From NCBI RefSeq assembly GCF_000720175.1, contig NZ_JOIX01000002.1, positions 248,001-312,000 on the forward strand: 64,000 nt of DNA, read 5' to 3'. The notes beneath the pieces were generated by a model. That model did not search any database. It was given only the letters and a program-made list of their open reading frames with translations, and was not told the DNA's origin. Positions 31,773 through 40,369 of this stretch are shown in pieces. The first letter of the stretch is position 1. Every line of letters starts with the position of its first letter. The stretch is from Streptomyces sp. NRRL S-337 (GTDB taxonomy: Bacteria; Actinomycetota; Actinomycetes; Streptomycetales; Streptomycetaceae). The position numbers and the translations under genes were made by a program.

Positions 31773-33287
31773 GTGTCCTCCGGTTTACGGGCGATCGCCC
31801 GACTGGTCACGGCGATCGCGGCCGTCACGATCTACATCGCGTTGCACTTGGCGGTCACCGCATGTCTGGACCTGCGGGCCCGTGACCGTTTCCGCGAGGC
31901 CCCTACGCAGGCCGCAGCGTTCGTCGCGGCCCTGGACCGCTACGCCGACGAAGAGGAGCCCGCACGCGCGCAAATCCGGCGCATCGACGCGTGGTTCAGC
32001 GAGAACGCCCCCTCCGGGAGAAGCCGTTCCGTGATCTCCTCCGCCGCCGAACACGCCGACCAAGGCAGGGTTTCCCTGGCCCGCAAGGAGGTCGCAGGGC
32101 TGGCGACGGAGATCGAACGGGATCAGGCGCGGCTCGACCGGGAACTCAGCTCGTCGACCGCGGTCGCGCTGTACTGGGCGGTGCCCGCCGGGGCGCTACT
32201 TGTGCCGGTGCTCCGGCTGCGACGGCGTCGCCGGTCCGGCGCCGCGGAGATCGTCGAGGTGGTCAGCCAGTTCGTCCCGCATCAACCGTGGTGGCGGCGA
32301 CCGGTGTTCCTGGCGGGCAGCTGGGTCGGATACGGGCTGTTCGCGACGGGCTCCGTCGCGGCCGCCACGTCGGAGCAGCGGGGCTACACGATGCCGCTGG
32401 AGACCCAGGTGCTCTTGCTGCTCGGTGGCCTGGTCGCGCTGGGCGCCAGTGTCCTGATCCTGCGCCACTGCCGCCCCCGCTCGGCGCGCAGTGCGGCCCA
32501 GGCCTTGCTGGCCGACGGCCGTAAGCCCGTGCTCTACCTGCGCAGCTTCGCCGACGACGACACGGCGGCCTCGGTCGACGACGGGGTGCCGGTCAACATC
32601 CATTCGCGGGAGGAGCAGCTCGCCGGGGCGTTGAGCGCCTTCGGCCCCGTCATTGCGGTGGGCAAACCCGGGGAGCCGCTGCCGCGCCTGGGCGCGGCAC
32701 GGTTCTATCTGCCGCAGGACGACTGGCAGCCTGTGGTCCTGCGGCTGATGGAACTGTCCCAACTCATCGTGCTGGGCCTGGGGTCGGGCGAGGGACTGTG
32801 GTGGGAGGTCGAGCAGGCCCGTGCCACTCAGCCCGCGCGGAAGCTGGTCCTGCTGGCGCCCGGCGGACAGCCGGACGTGGCCGCGCGGCTGGACGAACAT
32901 CTGCCGACGCCGTCCCGACTGGACGAGGTGGTCGCGGGCGACTCCTGGATCTCCGCCGTCATCGCCTTCGCCCCTGAGGGGACGCCCAAGGTGCACCCGG
33001 TGGGGCCCGGGCCCGGCACCACGACCCGACGAGGCGCGCTCGCGTCCCTCACGGCCGGCGTGCGAAAGGCCGGTCGGACCTGGATGACCCCCCTGAGCAC
33101 GCCCGCGCACCAGGTGGTCCGCGCCGTGAAGGCCGCTCTGGCGTCGGTAGGGGTCCGTAGACGGATGTTGGTCTGGAAGGGCGTCGTCGCCATGCAGACG
33201 GCATTGTGGAAGGGCTTTGCGCTGGTCGTGGCCCTGGCCCTGCTGTCCTGGCTCGTGTTCCGGGCACTGCCGCTCTTCGACCACTGA
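31773..33287 (+). CDS. Multi-pass membrane protein with a nucleotide-binding-like cytoplasmic domain
   Basis: 504 residues. Membrane segments lie near the N-terminus (VTAIAAVTIYIALHLAVTA), after ~130 residues (VALYWAVPAGALLVPVL), in two further helices around 175-230, and at the C-terminus (FALVVALALLSWLVF). Between them is a soluble domain with PVLYLRSFADDD, SAFGPVIAVGKPGEPLPRLG, AARFYLPQDDW and GLWWEVEQA. This pattern recurs in bacterial membrane proteins and resembles TIR/SLOG-type nucleotide-recognition folds, but I cannot assign it firmly. GTG start with a GGGGGTTGG site. Function unknown. Confidence 0.75.
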   Translation: MSSGLRAIARLVTAIAAVTIYIALHLAVTACLDLRARDRFREAPTQAAAFVAALDRYADEEEPARAQIRRIDAWFSENAPSGRSRSVISSAAEHADQGRVSLARKEVAGLATEIERDQARLDRELSSSTAVALYWAVPAGALLVPVLRLRRRRRSGAAEIVEVVSQFVPHQPWWRRPVFLAGSWVGYGLFATGSVAAATSEQRGYTMPLETQVLLLLGGLVALGASVLILRHCRPRSARSAAQALLADGRKPVLYLRSFADDDTAASVDDGVPVNIHSREEQLAGALSAFGPVIAVGKPGEPLPRLGAARFYLPQDDWQPVVLRLMELSQLIVLGLGSGEGLWWEVEQARATQPARKLVLLAPGGQPDVAARLDEHLPTPSRLDEVVAGDSWISAVIAFAPEGTPKVHPVGPGPGTTTRRGALASLTAGVRKAGRTWMTPLSTPAHQVVRAVKAALASVGVRRRMLVWKGVVAMQTALWKGFALVVALALLSWLVFRALPLFDH

Positions 33288-33605
33288 CCGAACCGTCCTA
33301 TGGCTGAGGCCAAGCCGGTCCGAGCCGGTCCGCACCGCCGTCGCGGCATGGCTGAGGGCCGTGCCCGGGCCCGGGCTGCCCGCCGGTCAAGGCCGGGCCG
33401 GCCTGTCCCGGCTCGCCCACCCGGTCGGGCAGCCGCGGCGGAGATCACCTCGGTACTGCCTCCGCGGTACTTTCACCGTTCTGGGGCGGCGGGCAGAGGT
33501 CCCCGAATACGCCCCTGAAAGTGGAGAGAGGGGGACGCGTGAGGCGCCGAGGAGTAGCATCCGCCCCAAGGATTGTTCTGCGATTGCGCGGGATTCGGGG
33601 GAATC
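33288..33605. other. Intergenic region, no gene seen
   Basis: GC-rich sequence between two plus-strand membrane protein genes. No ribosome site/ORF combination, RNA gene or clear hairpin recognised. It presumably carries the promoter of the DUF4328 gene. Confidence 0.4.
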
Positions 33606-34292
33606 ATGGACGATCCACAGCAGGCTACGCCGGCGAGCACGGCCCCGGCCGGTCCGGAACGGTCCAGGAGGGTGACCGGCCCGGCCACCGCAGCGGCGAC
33701 ACTGATCTTGCTGGTGCTCGTGGGTGAGGTCTTGGGCTCGGTGTCCGACTGGCGCAACTACCTGGTGGTCCACGACTACAAGGCCGGGGCGGCGACGATC
33801 GCGGACCTCGAAGCGGCCGACTCGTTCGGGCAGTTGGTGTCGATCCCGACGGTCGTGGTGTGGATCTCGGCCGGTGTGGTGTTCCTGGTCTGGTTGTGGC
33901 GGGCGCGGGTCAACGCCGAGTTGTTGGGCGGTGCCGACGGGCAGCGTCGAGCCCGGGGCTGGGTCGTGGCCGGTTGGTTCACCCCGGTGGCCAACCTGTG
34001 GGTTCCGTACCAGGTCCTGTCGGACATCTGGCGGGCCAGCGCAACTCGGCGGCCGGTTTCCAGTGGCCTGGTCATGGCCTGGTGGGCGCCGCTCTTGGTG
34101 AGCACCGTCATCGGCCGGGCCGTCACGCGGATCTACCTGTCCGAGGAGATCACCGAGGAGAGTCTGCTGAGCGCCGCGAAACTGTCCACCCTGAGCACGG
34201 TGCTCGATGCAGCCGCCGGTGTCCTGCTGGTCCTCATCGTCAGGCGCGTCACCGCGTCGCAGACCCAGCGGCTCGTTCAGAAGGCAGTGTGA
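33606..34292 (+). CDS. DUF4328 domain-containing membrane protein
   Basis: 228 residues with four predicted membrane segments: AAATLILLVLVGEVLG, VVVWISAGVVFLVWLW, LVMAWWAPLLVSTVIG and VLDAAAGVLLVLIVRR. The conserved DUF4328 centre is present: RARGWVVAGWFTPVANLWVP and YQVLSDIWRAS. GGGGGAATC precedes the ATG. Members are common in streptomycetes with no known activity. It follows another multi-pass membrane protein gene. Confidence 0.82.
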   Translation: MDDPQQATPASTAPAGPERSRRVTGPATAAATLILLVLVGEVLGSVSDWRNYLVVHDYKAGAATIADLEAADSFGQLVSIPTVVVWISAGVVFLVWLWRARVNAELLGGADGQRRARGWVVAGWFTPVANLWVPYQVLSDIWRASATRRPVSSGLVMAWWAPLLVSTVIGRAVTRIYLSEEITEESLLSAAKLSTLSTVLDAAAGVLLVLIVRRVTASQTQRLVQKAV

Positions 34293-34459
34293 GGTAAGCA
34301 CGTGCGCGCGTCATCACTCGGGTAGCTCCTGCGAGCAGCCTTCCCCAGCACAGCAGGTAATGCAGGAGAACGAAGATCCACGGGATCATCCGCTCACTGA
34401 CCTCATGATGACGCCCCGACAGATCCGGGGAACCCGTCATAGCTGTCGATACGCGGAGT

Positions 34460-34483
34460 GAGCCGGGCCAGTCGGCCCGGCTC
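34460..34483. terminator. Hairpin between convergent DUF4328 and CocE genes
   Basis: A 10-bp perfect stem (GAGCCGGGCC/GGCCCGGCTC) with tetraloop AGTC, 27 bp past the stop of the minus-strand hydrolase. It could act on both strands. Confidence 0.7.
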
Positions 34484-34510
34484 GTCAGCCATCCCCGCCG
34501 GGCTGGAGAA

Positions 34511-36205
34511 CTACGTGGGTCCGAAGCCGCGGGGCAGCATCAATGCCGAGTCCGTGTGGAGCGTGATGCGCACCGGTACGGAAGTGGTGGTGTCCAACGG
34601 CGATTCCCCGGTGCCGAGGTTGCGGACGTAGCGCGGATGGGCGCCTCCGCTGATCTGCCAGCGTATGCGGTGGCCGGCGGCGAAGCGGTGGGCGGTGGAG
34701 CTCATCGGCACGGTGACCTCCGAGGGCGTCTGTTCGCCTGTCCGCAGCCGGCCCAGCCCGTCACAGATGTTTACGGAGCGGCCTTGGGGGTCCACGTCGC
34801 ACAGGCGGGTGAAGACGTCGGCGTGGCCGGTGTCCGTGGAGATGGTCAACCGCGCGGAGACCGGGCCGAGTATGTCCACGGGCTCGGTGAGCGGCGGGCC
34901 GGTGAACGTCAGTACGTCGTCGCGTGCCTCCAGGGTGCCGTTGTCGCGAGGGCCGGCGGTGCGGGAGAGCAGAGGGCCGCCAACGGACGGGGTAGGGTCA
35001 CCCGGGTCGTATCGGAACGACGTCAGTGGTGCGCAGTCCGTGGGTGCCTGCTGGGTGAGAAGGCCCTGCGCGAGGGGAAACCATGGCGTGACGGCCGGGG
35101 CCGGCGGCCAGTCATCGATGTCCCGCCAACCGTCTTCGCCACCGACGTGCACGCGCACCCTTGTGGGGCGGAGGCCGGAGGGATCGCCGTTCAGGTGGGC
35201 GCGCAGCCAGGCGAGGCTCTCGGCGAACACCTCCGGCCACCCTTGTTGCATCGCGGAGGTGTGGGTCCAGGGGCCGAGGAGCAGGGCGGTCTCGCAGCCG
35301 GCCCGGCGCAGTCGGCCGTACTGTTCGAGGTTCTGGTCGAGCAGCACGTCGTGCCACCCGCCGATCAGGCTTGTGGGCACCTTCAGTCGATCCGCTGACT
35401 CGGCCACCGATGTGCCGTGCCAGTACGCATCATCGGCATCCGGGTGCGTCAATACGTCGTCCAACCAAGGGATTTCGCCAAGCGCTGCTACGTGTGCGCC
35501 GCGCAGCGGCCGCGCGGTGGTGATCTCGCGCAGGCGTCTGTGCAGACGCAGGCTCGCTTTCAGCAGCGGTGCGATGCCTTGGTGCTGATACGTCATGCCT
35601 GCGCCGACGGCCAGGGCGTTCTCCAGGTGGAGCACACCGTCCGTGTAGAAGAAGGCACATGGATCGTGCAACCCCATCTGCACCACCATCGCCTTCAGCT
35701 CCGGTGGCGGGTCCGCGGCAAGGGCCCACTGCACGTATCCGAGGTAACTGGGTCCGACCGTCCCCAGTGTTCCGTTGAACCAGGGCTGCTCGCGCAGCCA
35801 GGACACCGTGGCCTGGCCGTCGGCGGCCTCGTCGCGCCACGGACCGAACTCACCGCCTGAGCCGCCGGTACCGCGGCAGCTCTGCAGGACCACGTGGAAG
35901 CCCTGTTCGGCGAAGAGCATGCCGTACATGGGGGACCACGGCAGGCCCCTGCCGTACGGCGAGCGCACCAGGAGGGTGGGGAAGTCGCCCTCGGCACGCG
36001 GGAAGTAGTGGTCCGTGATCAGCGGAGTGCCGTCGGCGGCCGGCACGACCAGTCCCGGCTCCCATCCGGCGTCATGCAGTTTGGCCGGGAGACCGCGCCA
36101 CGTCGCCCTCATCATCCGTGAGGACAGTGGCGGCTTTCCCTTAGGCGGCACCCAGGACGGCCTGGCCGTGGTGCCAGGCATGCGTGCGGACATGCGTGCG
36201 GACAT
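34511..36205 (-). CDS. CocE/NonD family hydrolase (X-Pro dipeptidyl-peptidase S15 type)
   Basis: 564 residues. Alpha/beta-hydrolase part: DGTPLITDHYFPR, the oxyanion-region tyrosine in RSPYGRG, QSCRGTGGSGGEF, the nucleophile elbow GTVGPSYLGYVQW (serine), and GGWHDVLLDQNL with the aspartate; LLLGPWTHTS supplies the histidine. The C-terminal jelly-roll domain (PPLTEPVDILGPVSARLTIS) is typical of PepX_C. It probably hydrolyses acyl esters or peptides. The start region repeats the same 12 bp (MSARMSARM), so several ATGs could be used; GGAGGGGG lies before the first. Confidence 0.9.
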   Translation of the reverse strand: MSARMSARMPGTTARPSWVPPKGKPPLSSRMMRATWRGLPAKLHDAGWEPGLVVPAADGTPLITDHYFPRAEGDFPTLLVRSPYGRGLPWSPMYGMLFAEQGFHVVLQSCRGTGGSGGEFGPWRDEAADGQATVSWLREQPWFNGTLGTVGPSYLGYVQWALAADPPPELKAMVVQMGLHDPCAFFYTDGVLHLENALAVGAGMTYQHQGIAPLLKASLRLHRRLREITTARPLRGAHVAALGEIPWLDDVLTHPDADDAYWHGTSVAESADRLKVPTSLIGGWHDVLLDQNLEQYGRLRRAGCETALLLGPWTHTSAMQQGWPEVFAESLAWLRAHLNGDPSGLRPTRVRVHVGGEDGWRDIDDWPPAPAVTPWFPLAQGLLTQQAPTDCAPLTSFRYDPGDPTPSVGGPLLSRTAGPRDNGTLEARDDVLTFTGPPLTEPVDILGPVSARLTISTDTGHADVFTRLCDVDPQGRSVNICDGLGRLRTGEQTPSEVTVPMSSTAHRFAAGHRIRWQISGGAHPRYVRNLGTGESPLDTTTSVPVRITLHTDSALMLPRGFGPT

Positions 36206-36222
36206 GTTCCCCCTCCTTATTA

Positions 36223-36235
36223 CGTACACTGTACG
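36223..36235. promoter_or_regulatory. Palindrome CGTAC-ACT-GTACG in the CocE gene promoter
   Basis: A perfect 5-bp-arm dyad, 17 bp upstream of the CocE gene ATG. On the minus strand it contains TACAGT, a plausible -10 hexamer, so a regulator bound here would block transcription. No regulator gene is intact next to it. Confidence 0.5.
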
Positions 36236-36272
36236 AGGATAGGGGATGTTCGGGTGGCCTTGGCAAGTGCCG

Positions 36273-36473
36273 CCACGAGACCGAAGTGCCTCCCGCAAGG
36301 CTGAAGGGCCTCCGCGAGTCCGAACGAAGGAGACGGAGGGCGGTGCGGGCTTCCCGCCAAGCCTGATGGGGGGTTTCCGCGGCGCCGAGGCCCGCGCGTA
36401 CCTCCGCCGGAAGCCGGGTCGGATCGATGGTGGTGGCCAGGACGACGCCCACGTCGGCGAGGGGGGCCGCCTT
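36273..36473 (-). pseudogene. Possible remnant of a PucR-type regulator
   Basis: A minus-strand frame reads VGVVLATTIDPTRLPAEVRA then PHQAWREARTALRLLRS, resembling the part of PucR/CdaR regulators just before the C-terminal HTH (the A-W-x-x-A-R-x-A-L-R-x motif). No start, no HTH and no preceding domain are present; the sequence stops short of the CocE promoter. The match is short, so this could be coincidence. Confidence 0.35.
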
Positions 36474-36504
36474 CACCGGGCGGACCGGGCAGGCAAAAGA
36501 CAAA

Positions 36505-36529
36505 GGCAAGGAGTTACCCACTCCTTGCC
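36505..36529. terminator. Hairpin upstream of the rifamycin-associated element
   Basis: A 10-bp perfect stem (GGCAAGGAGT/ACTCCTTGCC) with loop TACCC. It ends 21 bp before the rifamycin-associated element and may insulate it from upstream transcription. Confidence 0.5.
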
Positions 36530-36550
36530 ACTCTCAACATATAGCGCACG

Positions 36551-36573
36551 GGGGGCCTTGCGGCAAGGCCCCC
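36551..36573. promoter_or_regulatory. Rifamycin-associated element (RAE)
   Basis: A perfect inverted repeat GGGGGCCTTG-CGG-CAAGGCCCCC. It closely matches the published actinobacterial RAE (GGGGCTTGCGGCAAGGCCCC as I recall it), a cis element found upstream of rifamycin-inactivating genes and helR and required for rifampicin induction. Here it lies 290 bp before a HelR-type gene. It could be mistaken for a terminator, but position and sequence favour the RAE. Confidence 0.85.
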
Positions 36574-36730
36574 TTCATGCCGCAGAATCACCGGCCGAAG
36601 CCAAAACCTACGACAAATGGGTGTCGCACAGTGCGGGTGTTGTTGTCGACGTATCCGGAACCCAAGCACCTGCAACCCCTGGCGAGCTGAACCGAACAAC
36701 CGACAACGCCACGGGGCCACGCCGGCCGAA

Positions 36731-36778
36731 GCGTCACGGCGTCTTGGCCTCAAGGCGTCACGGCGTCACGACGTCACG
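36731..36778 (+). repeat. GCGTCACG direct repeats in the helR leader
   Basis: The octamer GCGTCACG (last copy ACGTCACG) occurs at 36731, 36755, 36763 and 36771, the last three head to tail with an 8-bp period. It lies between the rifamycin element and the helR start. The CGTCACG spacing is too short for two helical turns per copy. Function unknown. Confidence 0.55.
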
Positions 36779-36863
36779 GCCACCAGGCTCGTCACACCAG
36801 TTCCAGACTCCTTGCCGCGCGCAACGGTCGCGAGCGAAGCGACCTCAGATCGGAGCCAATGCC

Positions 36864-39038
36864 GTGAACCCGCTGACCACCAGCGTGTTTGACCTTCCCG
36901 ACCATCTCTCCCCCAAGGCCGACCCGGCGCTGATCGCCGGCGACGAGCAGCACTTCGCGGCCATCGCGGAGAGCCTTGAGCAGACGATCGCCGAGCTGTC
37001 CGACCGCCTCGATGCCGAGCGCAAGGCGCCCGGCGGCATGGGCCGGCAGGCGATGGACCGGGACACGGAGATCCACCGGCTGACCGCTCGCCTACGCGCA
37101 CTTCGTCGCTTCGGCTTGGACCTGTGCCTCGGGCACATGGTCAGCGCGGACCACCCCGAGCCCGTGTACATAGGACGACTTGGCCTCACCGACAGCACAG
37201 GGCGTCGGCTGCTGGTCGACTGGCGCTCCCCCGCCGCCGAACCGTTCTTCGGAGCCACCCACGCCAACCCGATGGGTCTGGCCAGCCGCCGCAGGTACCG
37301 CTGGACCCACGGCCGGATCAGCGACTACTGGGACGAGGTGTTCACCGCTGACGGGCTTGACCGGCACGCCGCGCTCGACGACCAGTCGGCCTTCATCGCC
37401 AGCCTGGGCAGCAACCGCTCGGCAAGGATGCGCGACGTGCTCGGCACCATCCAGGCCGACCAGGACGCCATCATCCGCGCGGGGTCCCGCGGCGCGCTCG
37501 TCGTGGACGGCGGTCCGGGTACCGGCAAGACCGTCGTCGCACTGCACCGCTCCGCCTACCTCCTCTACTCCGACCCTCGCCTCAGTCACCACCGCCGGGG
37601 TGGGGTGCTGTTCGTCGGACCGCACCGGCCCTACCTGGCCTACGTCGCCGACGTCCTGCCCAGTCTCGGAGAGGAGGGCGTGCAGACGGCCACCCTGCGG
37701 GACCTCGTCACCGAGGGAGCCACCGCAGCCGTTGAGGCCGACACGGACGTGGCCCGCCTGAAGTCGTCCGCGGACATGGTGAAGGCGATCGAGACGGCCG
37801 TCAGGTTCTACGAGGAGCCGCCCGCCGAGGGGATGACGGTCACGACCGACTGGTCCGACATCTGGCTGAGCGCCGACGACTGGGCCGAGGCGTTCGACGC
37901 ACCAGAACCAGGCACTCCGCACAACGAGGCGCGCGAGCAGGTCTGGGCGGAACTGGTCACCATACTGCTGGACAAGCTCAACGTTGACGTCTCGCCCGAC
38001 CTCTTCCGGAAGTCGCTGGCGCACGACGAAGAGCTGGTCACCACCCTCAACCGCGCATGGCCGCTGCTCGAAGCGGCCGACCTCGTCGGCGACCTGTGGT
38101 CGGTACCCGCCTACCTACGGATGTGCGCTCCCTGGCTCAGCCGCGACGAGATCCGCAAGCTGCAGCGCAAGGACGCCCCCCAGGCCTGGACGGTGTCCGA
38201 CCTGCCGCTCCTGGACGCGGCACGGCAGCGGCTCGGCGACCCGGAGGTGGCCCGGCGCAAGCGCCGGCACGAGGCCATCCTCGCCGCCCAGCGCGAGCGC
38301 ATGACGCAGGTCGTCGACAACCTGATCGAGGCCGCGGCCGACTCCGGTGCGGACGGTGACGACGGCGAAGGCCTGGTGAGGATGCTGCGCGGCGCGGACG
38401 CCCAGGTCAGCCTGGTCGACGAGTCCGAACTGCCCACGGCCGACCTGGACCGGCTCGCCGGCCCGTTCGCGCACATCGTCGTGGACGAGGCGCAGGAACT
38501 GACCGACGCCGAGTGGCAGATGCTGCTGCTGCGCTGCCCGTCCCGGAGCTTCACCATCGTCGGGGACCGCGCCCAGGCCAGGCACGGGTTCACGGAGACC
38601 TGGCAGGAACGGCTCGAACGGATCGGCCTCGACCGGATCAACCTCGCCTCCCTGAGCATCAACTACCGCACGCCGGAAGAAGTCATGGCGCAAGCCGAAC
38701 CAGTCATCCGCACCGTACTCCCCGACGCCAACGTGCCGACCTCCATCCGCAGCAACGGCATCCCCGTCCGCCACGGATCCGCATCCGATCTGGACTCCCT
38801 CCTCGACACCTGGCTCGCCGCACACGCCGACGGGATCGCCTGCGTCATCGGCGCTCCCACGTTCCGGACGACGTCCCGCGTCCGGGCGCTGACCCCGGAG
38901 CTGTCGAAGGGGCTCGAATTCGACCTGGTCGTCCTCGTCAACCCGGAAGAGTTCGGCGACGGCATCGAAGGGGCGGTCGACCGTTACGTCGCGATGACCC
39001 GAGCGACCCAGCAACTGGTCATCCTCACGAGCCCCTGA
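36864..39038 (+). CDS. helR: HelR, RNA polymerase recycling motor ATPase (UvrD/Rep-like, HelD family)
   Basis: 724 residues. A coiled-coil N-terminus (FAAIAESLEQTIAELSDRLD) enters the polymerase in HelD-type proteins. A split helicase core follows: Walker A GGPGTGKT (216-223), Walker B HIVVDEAQE, motif III-like VGDRAQA, SINYRTP (motif IV) and LSKGLEFDLVVLV with YVAMTRATQQL (motifs V/VI). GTG start with GGAG 8 bp upstream; the in-frame extension to the left is unconserved. HelR displaces rifamycins from RNA polymerase, giving tolerance; the upstream RAE supports this assignment over a generic HelD. Confidence 0.88.
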   Translation: MNPLTTSVFDLPDHLSPKADPALIAGDEQHFAAIAESLEQTIAELSDRLDAERKAPGGMGRQAMDRDTEIHRLTARLRALRRFGLDLCLGHMVSADHPEPVYIGRLGLTDSTGRRLLVDWRSPAAEPFFGATHANPMGLASRRRYRWTHGRISDYWDEVFTADGLDRHAALDDQSAFIASLGSNRSARMRDVLGTIQADQDAIIRAGSRGALVVDGGPGTGKTVVALHRSAYLLYSDPRLSHHRRGGVLFVGPHRPYLAYVADVLPSLGEEGVQTATLRDLVTEGATAAVEADTDVARLKSSADMVKAIETAVRFYEEPPAEGMTVTTDWSDIWLSADDWAEAFDAPEPGTPHNEAREQVWAELVTILLDKLNVDVSPDLFRKSLAHDEELVTTLNRAWPLLEAADLVGDLWSVPAYLRMCAPWLSRDEIRKLQRKDAPQAWTVSDLPLLDAARQRLGDPEVARRKRRHEAILAAQRERMTQVVDNLIEAAADSGADGDDGEGLVRMLRGADAQVSLVDESELPTADLDRLAGPFAHIVVDEAQELTDAEWQMLLLRCPSRSFTIVGDRAQARHGFTETWQERLERIGLDRINLASLSINYRTPEEVMAQAEPVIRTVLPDANVPTSIRSNGIPVRHGSASDLDSLLDTWLAAHADGIACVIGAPTFRTTSRVRALTPELSKGLEFDLVVLVNPEEFGDGIEGAVDRYVAMTRATQQLVILTSP

Positions 39039-39301
39039 CGTCGGCCGCCTGGCGACTGCACGCTGCCAGTGGGATATTCGCTCCCCCGGAAAAGGCGGGT
39101 CCCGACCCCGTGGTGAGCAAGGTTGGTGATTGGAAGCGAAATTCCGGGGAAGCCACTCGTAGTCTGTGACACCGCAGACATCGCCGACACCGCTCATCCC
39201 ACTGTCCACACGAAAGAGCACCGCCTCACCTCGTGCCTTGTGACTGTGGGGACGGTACGGTGTCGTGCGATCACGCTCATCGCTGTGAGGTTAGGAAGCG
39301 C

Positions 39302-40069
39302 ATGACTGACTCCGTTCCCATGACTGATTCCGTTCTCGTTCAGACCATCGAAAACCTCGAAAGCACCCTGCCGGGGCTTGAGGAGCAGGAAAGGGTGTTG
39401 CGCGAGCAACTCGAAGGGGTGGTCCAACGCGTCCGGTCCACCCGCGAGGCCCTGGAGCACCTGCGCGTCCTGTCCGGCACCGCTGCTCCCGCCAGCCAGT
39501 CCTCGGCCGCCGCCGCCTCACCGGCCCTTTCGCAAGAGGAGCCTGCCGCAGTCGGACCGGCAGACAGCGCCCGCCAGGACTCGCCCGAGTCCGACCCGGC
39601 TGTCGCGCCTGAAGCGGCCGACGAACCGGCCCGAACGGCGTCTGTCGTACCACAGCCTCGTTCCGCAGGCACTACGCGCGCCAAGTCCAGCACCGCCAAG
39701 AAGCGCAACACCAAGAAGGCGACGGCGAAGAAGGCAACGGCAAAGAAGGCGACGCCGGACAAGTCGAGCCAGGCGAACCAGGCGCCCAAGAAGGCCGCCG
39801 CTGCCGCAAAGCCGAAGGCGAAGAAGGTGGCTGCGAAGCGGGCTGCCACCGCCCAGCCGGCTGACGAGGCCGCGGGAAGCCTCATTGATGCTGCGCTCAC
39901 CGTGCTCAGGAATTCGAGCGTGCCGATGCGGGCCCGCGAGATCAACGCGGCCCTGGGGCGGGAGGCCACGCCCGGGCAGATCGAATCGGTTCGCAACACC
40001 CTCGATCGCGTAGCGAGGCAGCAGAAGCTGGTGACGCGTCCGGGGCGGGGCACCTACGCGGCGGTCTGA
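39302..40069 (+). CDS. Histone H1-like DNA-binding protein with coiled coil and winged-helix end
   Basis: 255 residues in three parts. An N-terminal leucine/glutamate coiled coil (IENLESTLPGLEEQERVLRE) is followed by a Pro/Ala/Ser-rich linker and a lysine/alanine-rich tract (TAKKRNTKKATAKKATAKKA, then KPKAKKVAAKRA) like eukaryotic H1 tails. The end is a compact domain (VPMRAREINAALGREATPGQ to RPGRGTYAAV) resembling a HARE/winged-helix fold. AGGAAG precedes the ATG. Probably a nucleoid-associated protein; tracts like this are length-variable. Confidence 0.7.
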   Translation: MTDSVPMTDSVLVQTIENLESTLPGLEEQERVLREQLEGVVQRVRSTREALEHLRVLSGTAAPASQSSAAAASPALSQEEPAAVGPADSARQDSPESDPAVAPEAADEPARTASVVPQPRSAGTTRAKSSTAKKRNTKKATAKKATAKKATPDKSSQANQAPKKAAAAAKPKAKKVAAKRAATAQPADEAAGSLIDAALTVLRNSSVPMRAREINAALGREATPGQIESVRNTLDRVARQQKLVTRPGRGTYAAV

Positions 40070-40369
40070 CTCCCACACACCCGCCAGGCAGGCGGGCCTC
40101 CTTCCTTTTCACGAGCCGTGACGGCACTGCTCTTCGCCCGCGACAGGGTTGGGAGCGGATGCCGGAAGGCCTCGGTGACGGATGCCTGGCATCTGAACGG
40201 CCGCTCGGGCTGGCGACAAGCACGGGGAGGGCGGCGGGATAGCCGGCTTGGGGCCCACCCGTGAGGCGGTGGCGGCCGTTCACACGGGCGCGGGCATGCT
40301 CGCGCCTTGGGATGCCGGTGCGTTCGCCGCGGTGCAGGATCACGACATCTGGGAGGCGGAGCAGACTGC
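40070..40369. other. Intergenic region, no gene seen
   Basis: Between the histone-like gene and a doubtful minus-strand gene. A CCGCCAGGCAGGCGG-like short repeat follows the stop at about 40080-40096 and may help termination. Nothing else recognised. Confidence 0.35.

Noticed and set aside
36551..36573. Interpretation of the GGGGGCCTTG palindrome as a terminator
   Set aside because: It matches the rifamycin-associated element and stands upstream of helR; a terminator role is not excluded but explains less.
36246..36863. N-terminal extension of HelR by about 200 residues
   Set aside because: The extension runs through the RAE and hairpins, has no conserved sequence, and a GTG with a proper ribosome site starts the known family N-terminus.
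39070..39130. A fifth copy of the shared upstream element (CTCCCCCGGAAAAG then GGCGGGTCCC)
   Set aside because: Only the first block is similar; the AGTAAC block and the 27-bp spacing are missing.
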